Shown piece by piece: positions 25,349-33,650 of a stretch of DNA of 44,202 bases. Origin of the DNA: Pseudomonas syringae. Its GTDB lineage: Bacteria > Pseudomonadota > Gammaproteobacteria > Pseudomonadales > Pseudomonadaceae. The notes under the pieces were generated by a model. That model saw nothing but the letters and a program-made list of their open reading frames with translations. It was not told the origin of the DNA and did no database searches. The translations under genes and the position numbers were made by a program. Location: assembly GCF_021606685.1 (NCBI RefSeq), contig NZ_WKCB01000048.1, positions 1-44,202 on the forward strand. The letters run 5' to 3'. Each line of letters begins with the position of its first letter. Within the stretch, counting starts at the first letter, position 1.

Positions 25349-26680
25349 CTATTGCTCGATCAACGACCCGCGCAGCGAATGCGGTTGCGCTGCATCAATG
25401 TGTACGTCGGCGAATTGGCCGATCAGGGTTGGATTGTCGCAGCGGAAGTTGACGATTCGGTTGTTCTCGGTACGGCCCTGCAATTCGCCAGGGTCTTTTT
25501 TCGAGTAATCGGTCACCAGAATGCGCTGGGTCGAGCCGACCATTTGTCGGCTGATCTCGAAGCCCTGTTGGTTCAAGCGGTGCTGCAGGGCATTGAGGCG
25601 CTCTTTTTTCAGCGCTTCCGGGGTTTCGTCCAGCAGGTCGGCGGCGGGGGTGCCGGGGCGCTGGCTGTAGACGAACGAGTAGGAGAAGTCGAAACCGACG
25701 TCCTCGATCAGCTTCATGGTCTGCTGGAAATCTTTCTCGGTTTCACCCGGGAAGCCGACGATAAAGTCCGAGCTGATGCAGATGCCCGGCACCGCCGCGC
25801 GCAGTTTGCGCAGTTTGGATTTGTACTCCAGCGCGGTGTGGTTGCGCTTCATCGCAGACAAAATGCGGTCGGAGCCCGATTGCACCGGCAGGTGCAGGTG
25901 CTTGACCAGCTCCGGCACCTCGGCGTGGGCCTGGATCAGGCTGTCGGAGAACTCCAGCGGGTGCGACGTGGTGTAGCGAATACGCTCGATGCCGTCTACG
26001 GCAGCTACCACGCGGATCAGCTCCGCCAAGTCGGCCAGACGACCGTCGGCGGTCAGGCCGCGATAACCGTTGACGTTCTGGCCCAGCAGGGTCACTTCGC
26101 GCACGCCGTTTTCGGCGAGGTGGATGATTTCCGACAGTACATCGTCAAACGGCCGGCTGACTTCTTCGCCACGGGTGTAGGGCACCACGCAGAAGGTGCA
26201 GTACTTGCTGCAGCCTTCCATCACCGACACATAGGCGCTCGGGCCATCGATACGTGGCTCGGGCAGATGGTCGAATTTTTCGATTTCGGGGAACGACACG
26301 TCGACCTGCGGCAGCTTGGTGAAGCGTGCGGCGTCGATCATTTCCGGCAGGCGGTGCAGGGTTTGCGGGCCGAAGACCACGTCGACATACGGTGCGCGGT
26401 CGCGAATCGCGGCGCCTTCCTGGCTGGCCACGCAACCGCCGACGGCGATTACCATGTCCGGGTTGGCCAGTTTCAATTCACGCCAGCGGCCCAGCTGCGA
26501 GTACACACGGTCCTGGGCCCGCTCGCGGATCGAGCAGGTATTGAGCAGGATCACGTCGGCATCTTCGGCGCGGGCGGTGACTTCCAGGGCCTGGTGTTCA
26601 CCCAGCAGATCGACCATGCGCGAGCTGTCGTACTCGTTCATCTGGCAACCGTGGGTTTCGATGTAAAGCTTCTTGGCCAT
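25349..26680 (-). CDS. miaB: tRNA-2-methylthio-N6-dimethylallyladenosine synthase
   Basis: A radical-SAM methylthiotransferase that turns i6A37 into ms2i6A37 in tRNAs reading UNN codons. The 443-residue protein has the N-terminal UPF0004 domain with cluster ligands Cys12, Cys49 and Cys83, the SAM cluster Cys157, Cys161 and Cys164 (CSKYCTFC), and a C-terminal TRAM domain for RNA binding (from about residue 375, QRILVTDYSKKD onward). I start at the ATG at 26680; a TTG four codons upstream is also in frame. Its neighbours downstream are ybeZ and ybeY, as in many Gammaproteobacteria. Confidence 0.97.
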   Translation of the reverse strand: MAKKLYIETHGCQMNEYDSSRMVDLLGEHQALEVTARAEDADVILLNTCSIRERAQDRVYSQLGRWRELKLANPDMVIAVGGCVASQEGAAIRDRAPYVDVVFGPQTLHRLPEMIDAARFTKLPQVDVSFPEIEKFDHLPEPRIDGPSAYVSVMEGCSKYCTFCVVPYTRGEEVSRPFDDVLSEIIHLAENGVREVTLLGQNVNGYRGLTADGRLADLAELIRVVAAVDGIERIRYTTSHPLEFSDSLIQAHAEVPELVKHLHLPVQSGSDRILSAMKRNHTALEYKSKLRKLRAAVPGICISSDFIVGFPGETEKDFQQTMKLIEDVGFDFSYSFVYSQRPGTPAADLLDETPEALKKERLNALQHRLNQQGFEISRQMVGSTQRILVTDYSKKDPGELQGRTENNRIVNFRCDNPTLIGQFADVHIDAAQPHSLRGSLIEQ

Positions 26681-26712
26681 GGGAATCGTCAACTGGAGGT
26701 AAAGAACCGCGC

Positions 26713-26718
26713 ATTATA
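26713..26718 (-). promoter_or_regulatory. Putative -10 element of the miaB promoter
   Basis: A perfect TATAAT on the minus strand, 33 bases before the miaB ATG. The -35 region is poor. It shares the 129-base divergent gap with the promoter of the DUF1820 gene. Confidence 0.5.
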
Positions 26719-26744
26719 GGGGGCATGTCCATTGGTTCCTAGCG

Positions 26745-26770
26745 TTGTGCATCGGGTGCCATGCTATAGT
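26745..26770 (+). promoter_or_regulatory. Putative promoter of the DUF1820 gene
   Basis: TATAGT at 26765-26770 in the context GCTATAGTTCGCGCCC, 39 bases before the ATG, with TTGTGC at 26745-26750 as a poorly spaced (14-base) -35 candidate. The -10 is the more convincing half. Confidence 0.4.
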
Positions 26771-26809
26771 TCGCGCCCTCTTTTATATCCCCGATGTGTT
26801 TCGCCCACC

Positions 26810-27136
26810 ATGACCAAACGTGAAGCTCCAATCTATAAGGTGATTTTCCTTAACCAGGGCCAGGTGTTCGAAATGTACGCCAAGCAGATCTATCAAAGTG
26901 ATCTGTGGGGCTTCCTGGAAGTGGAAGAGTTCGTCTTTGGCGAGCGCACGCAGCTGGTCGTCGACCCGGGCGAAGAAAAGCTCAAGGCGCAGTTCGAAGG
27001 CGTGGTGCGCAGTTTTGTGCCGATGCATTCGATTGTGCGCATCGATGAAGTCGAGCGCTTGGGCACACCCAAGATCAGCGAGGCGCGGGGCGTGAGCAAT
27101 GTCATGCCGTTTCCGATGCCGATGCCTGAGAAGTAA
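26810..27136 (+). CDS. DUF1820 family protein
   Basis: A 108-residue cytoplasmic protein whose body (YKVIFLNQGQVFEMYAKQIY, then GFLEVEEFVFGE and MHSIVRIDEVERLG) matches the DUF1820 family, found widely in Gammaproteobacteria and of unknown function. The C-terminus ends in a short Met/Pro run, VMPFPMPMPEK. I start at MTKREAPIYK (26810); no clear ribosome-binding site precedes it, and longer upstream frame contains the promoter. It is divergent from miaB, a pairing I recall from other Pseudomonas. Confidence 0.88.
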   Translation: MTKREAPIYKVIFLNQGQVFEMYAKQIYQSDLWGFLEVEEFVFGERTQLVVDPGEEKLKAQFEGVVRSFVPMHSIVRIDEVERLGTPKISEARGVSNVMPFPMPMPEK

Positions 27137-27146
27137 TACGCCTCAC

Positions 27147-27181
27147 CTGTGACCCGTGACCTGTGACCTGGGACCTGGGAC
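27147..27181. repeat. Five-copy heptanucleotide tandem repeat
   Basis: Ten bases after the DUF1820 stop, five consecutive 7-base units read CTGTGAC, CCGTGAC, CTGTGAC, CTGGGAC, CTGGGAC. The units differ by one or two bases. This may be a length-variable locus; no role is evident. Confidence 0.8.
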
Positions 27182-27193
27182 GAGCGGGGTTAT

Positions 27194-27323
27194 GTGGCGA
27201 GCGGGCTTGCCCGCGTTGGGCTGCGAAGCGGCCCTTGAGGCTGCCACTGCGGCCTGTCTGAAAGAACGCTATTGCGTTACTGGGGCTGCTGCGCAGCCCA
27301 ACGCGGGCAAGCCCGCTCGCCAC
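27194..27323. repeat. Long-armed REPIN after the DUF1820 gene
   Basis: A 130-base inverted pair with left arm GTGGCGAGCGGGCTTGCCCG and right arm CGGGCAAGCCCGCTCGCCAC, the same type and length as the 13396-13525 element. It lies between convergent genes. Confidence 0.88.
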
Positions 27324-27372
27324 ATAAGCCCGCTCGCCACATTAGTCCGCTGGGCACATTAGCCCGCTGGGT
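27305..27372. repeat. 17-base tandem array grown from the REPIN right arm
   Basis: The last 17 bases of the REPIN (GGGCAAGCCCGCTCGCC) are followed by three diverging 17-base units: ACATAAGCCCGCTCGCC, ACATTAGTCCGCTGGGC and ACATTAGCCCGCTGGGT. A partial further unit may follow. Confidence 0.75.
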
Positions 27373-27396
27373 ACACAGGCGGGCTTTACAGAAGAG

Positions 27397-27951
27397 TTAA
27401 GGCAGGGGTGAGAAGGGCGAGCGCCCGTCGGCACTCTGCAATTCCTGCAGGTAATTGCGGAAAATCTGGCCCAGCACCTGGGTAGCCACTTCCAGTTCAT
27501 CGCGCTGCATGTGCTCGGCGACTTCGTCGGCGGTGTCCAGCGCGTCTTCAGCGCCGTTGACTGCGGCCATTTTCAGCACGATGTAGGCCTGAACGTTATT
27601 GGCCGGCACGCCTTCGCCATGGAAGAACATGGTGCCCAGCTGGAATTGCGCCTGGGCGTGACCCTGCAACGAGGCTTTCTCGAAGTAGCTCAAGGCTTTG
27701 TTGAGGTCACGGGCGGGGTTGTTGCTGTCGTGGAAGTACTCGCCCAACTCGTATTGCGCTTGCGCATCCCCGCCGTCGGCCTGTTTCTGGCACGCGCTCA
27801 GCGCTTCGGCCTGGCTGTCTGGCTGGGTATTGAGGGTGCAACGACCCATCGCTGGGATTAACAACGAGTTGCCGCCTGCTTGTGCATGTGCCAGCAGCGG
27901 CTGAAGGAGCAACAGGCAGCCCAGAACCAGGGTGCGGCCGGTGCGTTTCAT
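27397..27951 (-). CDS. Exported Sel1-like repeat protein
   Basis: A 184-residue periplasmic protein with a cleavable signal (VLGCLLLLQPLLAHAQA, about residues 9-25). The body contains Sel1/TPR-like helical repeats: DAQAQYELGEYFHDSNN followed by KALSYFEKASLQGHAQAQ, then FQLGTMFFHGEGVPANNVQA. Such repeats usually mediate protein contacts; no catalytic motif is seen and the partner is unknown. The gene is monocistronic with its own promoter candidate and converges with the DUF1820 gene. I recall a similar gene next to hemL in other Pseudomonas. Confidence 0.88.
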   Translation of the reverse strand: MKRTGRTLVLGCLLLLQPLLAHAQAGGNSLLIPAMGRCTLNTQPDSQAEALSACQKQADGGDAQAQYELGEYFHDSNNPARDLNKALSYFEKASLQGHAQAQFQLGTMFFHGEGVPANNVQAYIVLKMAAVNGAEDALDTADEVAEHMQRDELEVATQVLGQIFRNYLQELQSADGRSPFSPLP

Positions 27952-28009
27952 GGGAATCGACTTACCTCTGACGGGGCACGCGGACCCTCAAGGGATCCAA
28001 TAAGCGCGC

Positions 28010-28039
28010 ATTATGAAATAAGCAGGCCTCTGCTTACAA
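28010..28039 (-). promoter_or_regulatory. Putative promoter of the Sel1-repeat gene with an embedded palindrome
   Basis: On the minus strand TTGTAA (28039-28034) and CATAAT (28015-28010) are 18 bases apart. A perfect inverted repeat, AAGCAG-AGGC-CTGCTT (28035-28020), overlaps the end of the -35 and most of the spacer, a suitable place for an operator. Binding is inferred only. Confidence 0.4.
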
Positions 28040-28134
28040 AGTCTTTACTCGTTTTTCTGCTGGTTGGGCAAGTTATCTGCCGGATTGCAGGTAAATTCTC
28101 TTAAAAGCAAGGAAATCTCTGTAAGGAAAACCGC

Positions 28135-28166
28135 AAATCGGGCACCGCCCAAGCGGTGTCCGATTT
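28135..28166 (-). terminator. Terminator hairpin after hemL
   Basis: A 14-pair stem with one G-U pair, AAATCGGGCACCGC (28135-28148) with GCGGTGTCCGATTT (28153-28166), loop of four, starting 9 bases after the hemL stop. Flanking CCGCA and TGCGG can extend it beyond a small bulge. It probably ends the thiD-thiE-hemL transcript. Confidence 0.8.
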
Positions 28167-28175
28167 TTCTGCGGT

Positions 28176-29459
28176 TTATTTCAGGGCTGCGAACGCGCGT
28201 TCGGCGGCATCCAGGGTCAGTTGCAGCTCGGCCTCGCCATGGGCGATCGAGGTGAAGCCGGCTTCAAAGGCGCTTGGCGCCAGGTACACGCCGCCTTCCA
28301 GCATCAGGTGGAAGAAGCGCTTGAACAGATCGGCATCGCTGCCCATCACGTCATCAAAGGTGACGATGTCGTCGGCGCCGCTGAAATACAGGCCGAACAT
28401 GCCGCCCGCTTGCGTGGTTACAAACGGGATGCCAGCCGCGTCGGCGCGCTGTTGCAGGCCGTCCAGCAGGCGGGTGGTGTAGTCAGTCAGCTCGGCATGG
28501 AAGCCCGGGCGGCTGATCAGGCGCAGGGTGGTCAGGCCGGCGGCCATGGCCAGCGGGTTGCCCGACAGGGTACCGGCCTGGTACACCGGGCCCAATGGCG
28601 CGATGTGTTGCATGATTTCGCGCTTGCCGCCGAAGCAGCCCACCGGCATGCCGCCGCCGATGATCTTGCCGAAGGTGCTCAGGTCTGGCGTGACGCCGTA
28701 ATGCGCCTGGGCGCCGCCGAGGGCCACGCGGAAACCGGTCATCACTTCGTCGAAAATCAGCACCACGCCGTGTTTGTCGCACTGCTCGCGCAGGCCTTCG
28801 AGAAAACCCGGGGCTGGCGGTACGCAGTTCATGTTGCCGGCGACCGGCTCGACGATGATGCACGCCACGTCCTGGCCCACTTCACTGAGCATCTGCTCGA
28901 CGGCGGCGATGTCGTTGAACGGCAGGGTCAGGGTGTGCTTGGCGAACGCCGCCGGCACACCGGCCGAGCTGGGTACGCCCTGGGTCAGCGCGCCGGAGCC
29001 GGCCTTTACCAGCAGGCTGTCGGAGTGGCCGTGGTAGCAGCCTTCGAATTTGATGATGCTGTCGCGGCCAGTGAAGCCACGGGCCAGGCGAATGGCGCTC
29101 ATGGTGGCTTCGGTGCCTGAGCTGACCATGCGCACCATCTCCATCGACGGCACGATCGAACACACCAGGTCGGCCATCTCGGTTTCCATGGCGGTCGGCG
29201 CGCCGTAGGACAAACCGTGTTGCAGTTGCTGGCGCACGGCATCGAGCACGTCCGGGTGGCTGTGGCCGAGGATCATCGGCCCCCAGGAACCCACATAGTC
29301 GACGTAGCGCTTGTCATCTTCGTCGGTGACGTAGGCGCCCTCGGCGTGCTTGAAGAACAACGGCGTGCCGCCCACGCTCTTGAACGCACGCACGGGGGAG
29401 TTCACACCGCCGGGGATGTGTTTCTGGGCATTGGCAAACAGGGTTTCGGAACGGGACAT
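28176..29459 (-). CDS. hemL: Glutamate-1-semialdehyde 2,1-aminomutase
   Basis: A PLP enzyme that converts glutamate-1-semialdehyde to 5-aminolevulinate, the committed precursor for heme and other tetrapyrroles by the C5 route. The 427-residue protein starts MSRSETLFANAQKHIPGGVN; it shows SGTEATMSAIRLARGFTGR, LIFDEVMTGFR for the cofactor pyridine contact, and the catalytic Lys in FGKIIGGGMPVG. The start lies 17 bases after thiE; AGAGAG precedes it. The thiD-thiE-hemL order is conserved in Pseudomonas, although it joins two unrelated pathways. Confidence 0.97.
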   Translation of the reverse strand: MSRSETLFANAQKHIPGGVNSPVRAFKSVGGTPLFFKHAEGAYVTDEDDKRYVDYVGSWGPMILGHSHPDVLDAVRQQLQHGLSYGAPTAMETEMADLVCSIVPSMEMVRMVSSGTEATMSAIRLARGFTGRDSIIKFEGCYHGHSDSLLVKAGSGALTQGVPSSAGVPAAFAKHTLTLPFNDIAAVEQMLSEVGQDVACIIVEPVAGNMNCVPPAPGFLEGLREQCDKHGVVLIFDEVMTGFRVALGGAQAHYGVTPDLSTFGKIIGGGMPVGCFGGKREIMQHIAPLGPVYQAGTLSGNPLAMAAGLTTLRLISRPGFHAELTDYTTRLLDGLQQRADAAGIPFVTTQAGGMFGLYFSGADDIVTFDDVMGSDADLFKRFFHLMLEGGVYLAPSAFEAGFTSIAHGEAELQLTLDAAERAFAALK

Positions 29460-29476
29460 GATCGGGCTCTCTGAAT

Positions 29477-30100
29477 TCAAGACTTGAGGAGTTCGTTGAA
29501 GGCGCGGGCGCGGCGCGTGACTTCCTGGGTGCTGTCGGCACCGAACAGGCCGTGCACCACCGCCAGCAGGTCGGCACCGTGGGCCACCAGGGGGGCGGCG
29601 TTCTCCAGGGTAACGCCGCCGATCACGCAGATCGGCAGGTGCAGGCGCTGGCGCGCTTGGGCCAGCATTTCAACGGTGGCCGCCGGGGCGCCCGGCTTGG
29701 TAGTGGAATTGAAGAAGCGGCCAAAGGCGACGTAACTGGCGCCTTCCTTGGCGGCCTGCTCGGCCAGTTCGATCTGGCTGTGGCAGGTGGCGCCGATAAT
29801 GGCCTTGGACCCCAGCAACGCGCGGGCCGGGGTCAGCGGGCCGTCGGTCTGGCCCAGGTGTACGCCGACGCCCAGGCGCGCGGCCAGTTCGGCGTCATCG
29901 TTGATGATCAGCTGGGTGTTGTAGCGCGAGCACAGTTCGCGCAGTTTTTCCGCTTCACGCAGGCGCCGGGCTTCGTCGGTGCTTTTGTCGCGGTACTGCA
30001 GCAGGGTCACGCCACCGTCCAACGCCGCTTCGACGTAGGCGAGGAATTTGCCGGCCAACAATTGACTGTCGGTGATGGCGTAAAGGCCACGTAGTTTCAT
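29477..30100 (-). CDS. thiE: Thiamine-phosphate synthase
   Basis: Joins HMP pyrophosphate (made by ThiD) with the thiazole phosphate to give thiamine monophosphate. The 207-residue TIM-barrel protein starts MKLRGLYAITDSQL and shows LLQYRDKS for pyrophosphate binding, INDDAELAARLGVGVHLGQTD with catalytic-site residues, and GATCHS and FGRFFNSTTKPGA for phosphate contacts. It is 18 bases after thiD and 17 before hemL. No thiamine riboswitch signature is visible upstream of thiD. Confidence 0.96.
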   Translation of the reverse strand: MKLRGLYAITDSQLLAGKFLAYVEAALDGGVTLLQYRDKSTDEARRLREAEKLRELCSRYNTQLIINDDAELAARLGVGVHLGQTDGPLTPARALLGSKAIIGATCHSQIELAEQAAKEGASYVAFGRFFNSTTKPGAPAATVEMLAQARQRLHLPICVIGGVTLENAAPLVAHGADLLAVVHGLFGADSTQEVTRRARAFNELLKS

Positions 30101-30118
30101 CAGGCAGGCCTCGTGCTG

Positions 30119-30916
30119 TTAAGAGCAGAAATCCAGCGGCAAGCGGCGCGGTACGAACTGACCCTGGCCGAGTTGTTCGGCGTCACGCAGGGTGCGCCAA
30201 GTGTAGTTGAGTGCCGATTGCACGGCGCTGACCAGGCCTTCGCCCTGGGCGATCCGACCGGCCAGTGCGCTGGCCAGTGTGCAGCCCGAGCCGTGATAGC
30301 TGCCGGGCAGGCGTTGGCAGGTAAAGGTCTGCTGCGTGCCGTCGCGGCTGTACAGGCGGTTGTGCACTTCATGCTCATCGCCATGGCCGCCGGTGATCAA
30401 CAGGTGCTTGATATACGGCAGCAGCTTCTCGGCGCATTGGTCCGCGGTGCCTTGCGGCAGTTCGGCCAGGATGCGCGCTTCAGGCAGGTTCGGCGTGGCA
30501 ATCAGCGACAGCGGCAACAGCCGTTCGCGCATGGCATAGCCGACTTCGTCCTTGCCCAGGCTGCCCCCGCCGCCAGCGCGCAGCACCGGGTCGCAGACCA
30601 CCGGCAGATGCGGGTGCGCCTGCAGCAACTCGACCACGGTGTCGACCATCGCCGTGGAACCGAGCATGCCCAGCTTCACCGCCGCCACTGGTGAGTCGCT
30701 GAGCACGGCATTGGCTTGGGCCAGTACCCACTCGCGGTCGAGCACGCGGAAATCGCTGACATTGACGGTGTTCTGCACGGTCAGCGCGGTGACGGCCGGA
30801 GCCGCATGACAGCCTTGGGCGAGCAGGGCTTCGATATCTGCCTGCAAGCCGGCGCCACCACTGGGATCATGGCCGGAGAGACAGAGGACAACGGGGCGAG
30901 AGCTGTAGATATTCAT
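30119..30916 (-). CDS. thiD: Hydroxymethylpyrimidine/phosphomethylpyrimidine kinase
   Basis: Phosphorylates HMP twice to HMP pyrophosphate for thiamine synthesis. The 265-residue ribokinase-fold protein starts MNIYSSRPVVLCLSGHDPSGGAGLQADIEALL, here read in pieces: SGHDPSGGAGLQAD is the substrate loop, VCDPVLRAGGGGSL the central strand, and GSYHGSGCTLASALA the anion hole with the catalytic region. I choose the ATG at 30916 over an in-frame codon at 30937. It heads the thiD-thiE-hemL unit and is divergent from ladS over a 277-base gap. Confidence 0.95.
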   Translation of the reverse strand: MNIYSSRPVVLCLSGHDPSGGAGLQADIEALLAQGCHAAPAVTALTVQNTVNVSDFRVLDREWVLAQANAVLSDSPVAAVKLGMLGSTAMVDTVVELLQAHPHLPVVCDPVLRAGGGGSLGKDEVGYAMRERLLPLSLIATPNLPEARILAELPQGTADQCAEKLLPYIKHLLITGGHGDEHEVHNRLYSRDGTQQTFTCQRLPGSYHGSGCTLASALAGRIAQGEGLVSAVQSALNYTWRTLRDAEQLGQGQFVPRRLPLDFCS

Positions 30917-31193
30917 GGTGCGCGAGCTTACCACCAAACGCTTTTTGCGTGGCCGTCTGACGATGCTTGAATTTTGCCTCGATTACGCCGTTTTTTTGGC
31001 GTTTGGCCTGGCCCTGAAAGGTCCTGAAAGCCTCGTTCTAGAGCCTTTCAAAAAATTAATTCAATGGTGTCCAATGGCCTCTAGCGGCTATGCTAAAGTG
31101 GATCCAAACAACTTACTGTACCGCCGGTGTACGTCTTCTCAAAAGGAATGGGGGGCTTTTTTGACATGACCGGACAGGCCACGCTGGGGCTCT

Positions 31194-33584
31194 ATGCGCT
31201 ATTTGCTGATTTTATTGTTGTGCGGGCTGCCCATGCTCGCCAGCGCCATCGAGTTCAACCAGAACACGCGCAGCCTGCCGCTGGGCCGAGCCATGCAAGT
31301 GCTCGAAGACCCGACCGACACCCTCACAATTGCTGATGTCAGCGCGCCATCTGCCGCTGCCAGGTTCAAACCCCACGATAAAGACACCCTCAATGCCGGC
31401 TATTCGCGCTCGGTGTTCTGGCTCAAGGTCGACCTGCATTACACCGCCAAAGATGTCCGGGCACCGCGCACCTGGTTTTTGGAGCTGGCCTACCCTCCGC
31501 TCAACCATCTGGATCTGTACCAGCGTGATGGCAGCGGCACCTATCGTCTAACCAGCCGCACCGGCAGCGCATTGCCTTTTTCCAGCCGTGATGTGAGCCA
31601 GAGCAATTACCTGTTCAAGCTCAATTTTGTGCCGGATCAGCAGCAAACCGTGTACCTGCGCCTGCAAAGCCAAGGCTCGATCCAAGCACCGTTGACGCTG
31701 TGGGCCGGCACCGCGTACCTGGAGCAGCAGCCGCTGCGCCTGTACGTGCTCGGCGCCATTTATGGCGTATTGCTGGGGATGCTGGTCTACAACCTGTTCA
31801 TCTACCTGAGCGTGCGCGACACCAGCTATCTGTATTACATCCTGTATATCGCCTCATTCGGTCTGTACCAGTTGTCGGTCAATGGCGTGGCGGTGGAATT
31901 TTTCTGGCCGAACGACCCGTGGTGGGCGAATGCGGCGGTGCCGTTCCTGATCGGTTCGGCGGCGCTGTTTGGCAGCCTGTTCGCGCGCAGCTTTTTGCAC
32001 ACGGCGCAACACAGTCGCTGGATCAACCGCCTGCTGCTGGCGCTGGTGGGGTGTGGCGCAGTGGTGATGCTGCTGTCGCTGATGACCAGTTACGCCCTGG
32101 CGCTGCGGCTGGCCACCGGCCTGGCGCTGGTGTTCACCGTGACTATCTTTGTCGCCGCCATCAAGGCCTGGTACTGCGGCCAGCGCATGGCACGCTATTT
32201 CATTATTGCCTGGTCGGCATTTTTGCTGGGCGGGGTGGTGAATACGCTGATGGTGCTGGGCTACCTGCCCAACGTGTTCCTCACCATGTACGCCAGCCAG
32301 ATCGGTTCGGCCATCGAAGTGGCGCTGCTGTCCCTGGCCTTGGCTGACCGCATCAACTCCATGCGCGAGCAACAGGCGCAGATCCTCTTCGACGCGAGCC
32401 AGAAGCTTGAAGTGCTCAACCAGCAACTGGCGCGCAGTAACCGGCTCAAGGATGAGTTCCTCGCCACCCTGACCCACGAGTTGCGCACGCCCATGAACGG
32501 GGTGATCGGCTCCCTCGAGCTGATGCAAACCGTGCCTCTGGACACTGACCTCGCGCAGTACCAGCAAACCGCCGCCGGGTCGGCCCGGGACATGATGCGC
32601 ATGGTCAACGGCATTCTCACCCTCACCGAGCTGCAAGCCGGGCGCCTCAGTGCCCAGCCCCAGGCATTCAGCCTGCGTGGCACGCTCGACACCTTGCGTC
32701 AGCAGTTCAGCGTCAGCGCCCAGAGCAAGGGCCTGGCGTTTTCCATAGACGTCGCGGACGAATTGCCGGACCGGGTGGTCGGCGACGTCGATAAGCTGCT
32801 GCAATGCCTGGATTGCCTGCTGGACAATGCCTTCAAGTTTACCCACGAAGGGGCCGTGCGCCTGCGCGTGGTGGGTGTGCCCCACAGCGACGGCGGCGTG
32901 CGCCTGAGTTTTATCGTCACCGACACCGGTATCGGCTTTGCCTACCTCGACGAGGCCACCCTGTACCAACGCTTCTTCCAGCTCGACGGCTCGACCACCC
33001 GCGAATACGGTGGCCTGGGCATCGGCCTGGCGATCTGCCGCCAATTGATCGAGTTGCTGGGCGGGCGCCTCACCCATCATTCCGAACCCCGCAAGGGCAG
33101 CCGCTTCCAGTTGGAACTGAAAGTCAGCCCCGCGCCGTTCGAGTCCAGGCAGGCGCTCAATCGGCAGCGTGCACCGCAGGAGTGCGCGGTCTTGCTGGTG
33201 GATGACAACAGCGTCGGCCAACTGGTGGTGCGCGGCATGTTGCTCAAGCTTGGCTACCGCGTGAAAACCGTCGACAGCGGCCCGGCAGCGTTGGCGGCCT
33301 TGCAGGGAGGAAGTTTCGACGCCGTATTGTTGGATGTTCCGGAAGGCGGTTTCTCATTGTGTTGTCAGATTCGTGCACTGCCTGGCTGTGCGGAGTTGCC
33401 GGTAATTGCCCTGAGTGCGTCACTGAATGTGTCGGAGCGTGAGCACTGCCACGGCGTAGGGCCCTCCGAGTGGCTGGTCAAACCCGTGCGTTTCGAGGCC
33501 TTGGAGGCGGTGTTGGAACGTCGTTTGCTCGGGCTGGCAGAGGGCGAAAGCGCCGAGCATTCGGCGGGTATGCCACTTCTTTAA
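31194..33584 (+). CDS. ladS: Hybrid sensor histidine kinase LadS (7TMR-DISM type)
   Basis: LadS of P. aeruginosa senses calcium and feeds the GacS/GacA-RsmY/Z pathway, favouring biofilm over acute virulence. This 796-residue protein has the same layout: signal peptide (residues 1-18), periplasmic 7TMR-DISMED2 domain to about 165, seven membrane segments at about 180-390, a kinase with the H-box FLATLTHELRTPMNG (His428), an HATPase domain with DNAFKFT, DTGIGF and GGLGIGLAI, and a receiver domain with LLVDDN, phospho-acceptor Asp714 and conserved Lys in WLVKPVR. The usual MP after the Asp is replaced by PEGG. Adjacent thiD matches the P. aeruginosa location from memory. Confidence 0.9.
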   Translation: MRYLLILLLCGLPMLASAIEFNQNTRSLPLGRAMQVLEDPTDTLTIADVSAPSAAARFKPHDKDTLNAGYSRSVFWLKVDLHYTAKDVRAPRTWFLELAYPPLNHLDLYQRDGSGTYRLTSRTGSALPFSSRDVSQSNYLFKLNFVPDQQQTVYLRLQSQGSIQAPLTLWAGTAYLEQQPLRLYVLGAIYGVLLGMLVYNLFIYLSVRDTSYLYYILYIASFGLYQLSVNGVAVEFFWPNDPWWANAAVPFLIGSAALFGSLFARSFLHTAQHSRWINRLLLALVGCGAVVMLLSLMTSYALALRLATGLALVFTVTIFVAAIKAWYCGQRMARYFIIAWSAFLLGGVVNTLMVLGYLPNVFLTMYASQIGSAIEVALLSLALADRINSMREQQAQILFDASQKLEVLNQQLARSNRLKDEFLATLTHELRTPMNGVIGSLELMQTVPLDTDLAQYQQTAAGSARDMMRMVNGILTLTELQAGRLSAQPQAFSLRGTLDTLRQQFSVSAQSKGLAFSIDVADELPDRVVGDVDKLLQCLDCLLDNAFKFTHEGAVRLRVVGVPHSDGGVRLSFIVTDTGIGFAYLDEATLYQRFFQLDGSTTREYGGLGIGLAICRQLIELLGGRLTHHSEPRKGSRFQLELKVSPAPFESRQALNRQRAPQECAVLLVDDNSVGQLVVRGMLLKLGYRVKTVDSGPAALAALQGGSFDAVLLDVPEGGFSLCCQIRALPGCAELPVIALSASLNVSEREHCHGVGPSEWLVKPVRFEALEAVLERRLLGLAEGESAEHSAGMPLL

Positions 33585-33613
33585 GGCCGGTGAGGGTGCT
33601 TAACTGAAATTCA

Positions 33614-33646
33614 GGCCTCATTTGACCGTGGCCTTTTCAGGAGGCC
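33614..33646 (+). promoter_or_regulatory. Possible Shine-Dalgarno-masking pair before the aidB-like gene
   Basis: The strong site AGGAGG (33639-33644), six bases from the ATG, overlaps GAGGCC (33641-33646), which can pair with GGCCTC (33614-33619). A second GGCC at 33630-33633 could compete for the same partner. The pairing is visible; a switch is speculation. Confidence 0.3.
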
Positions 33647-33650
33647 CTTC

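Noticed and set aside
30917..31193. Thiamine riboswitch before thiD
   Set aside because: No conserved CTGAGA-type core or P3/P5 arrangement could be seen on the minus strand. The 277-base divergent gap shows only A/T-rich sequence and weak promoter-like hexamers.
31854..33221. 455-codon minus-strand open frame across ladS
   Set aside because: Shadow frame opposite the kinase domain; no family features.
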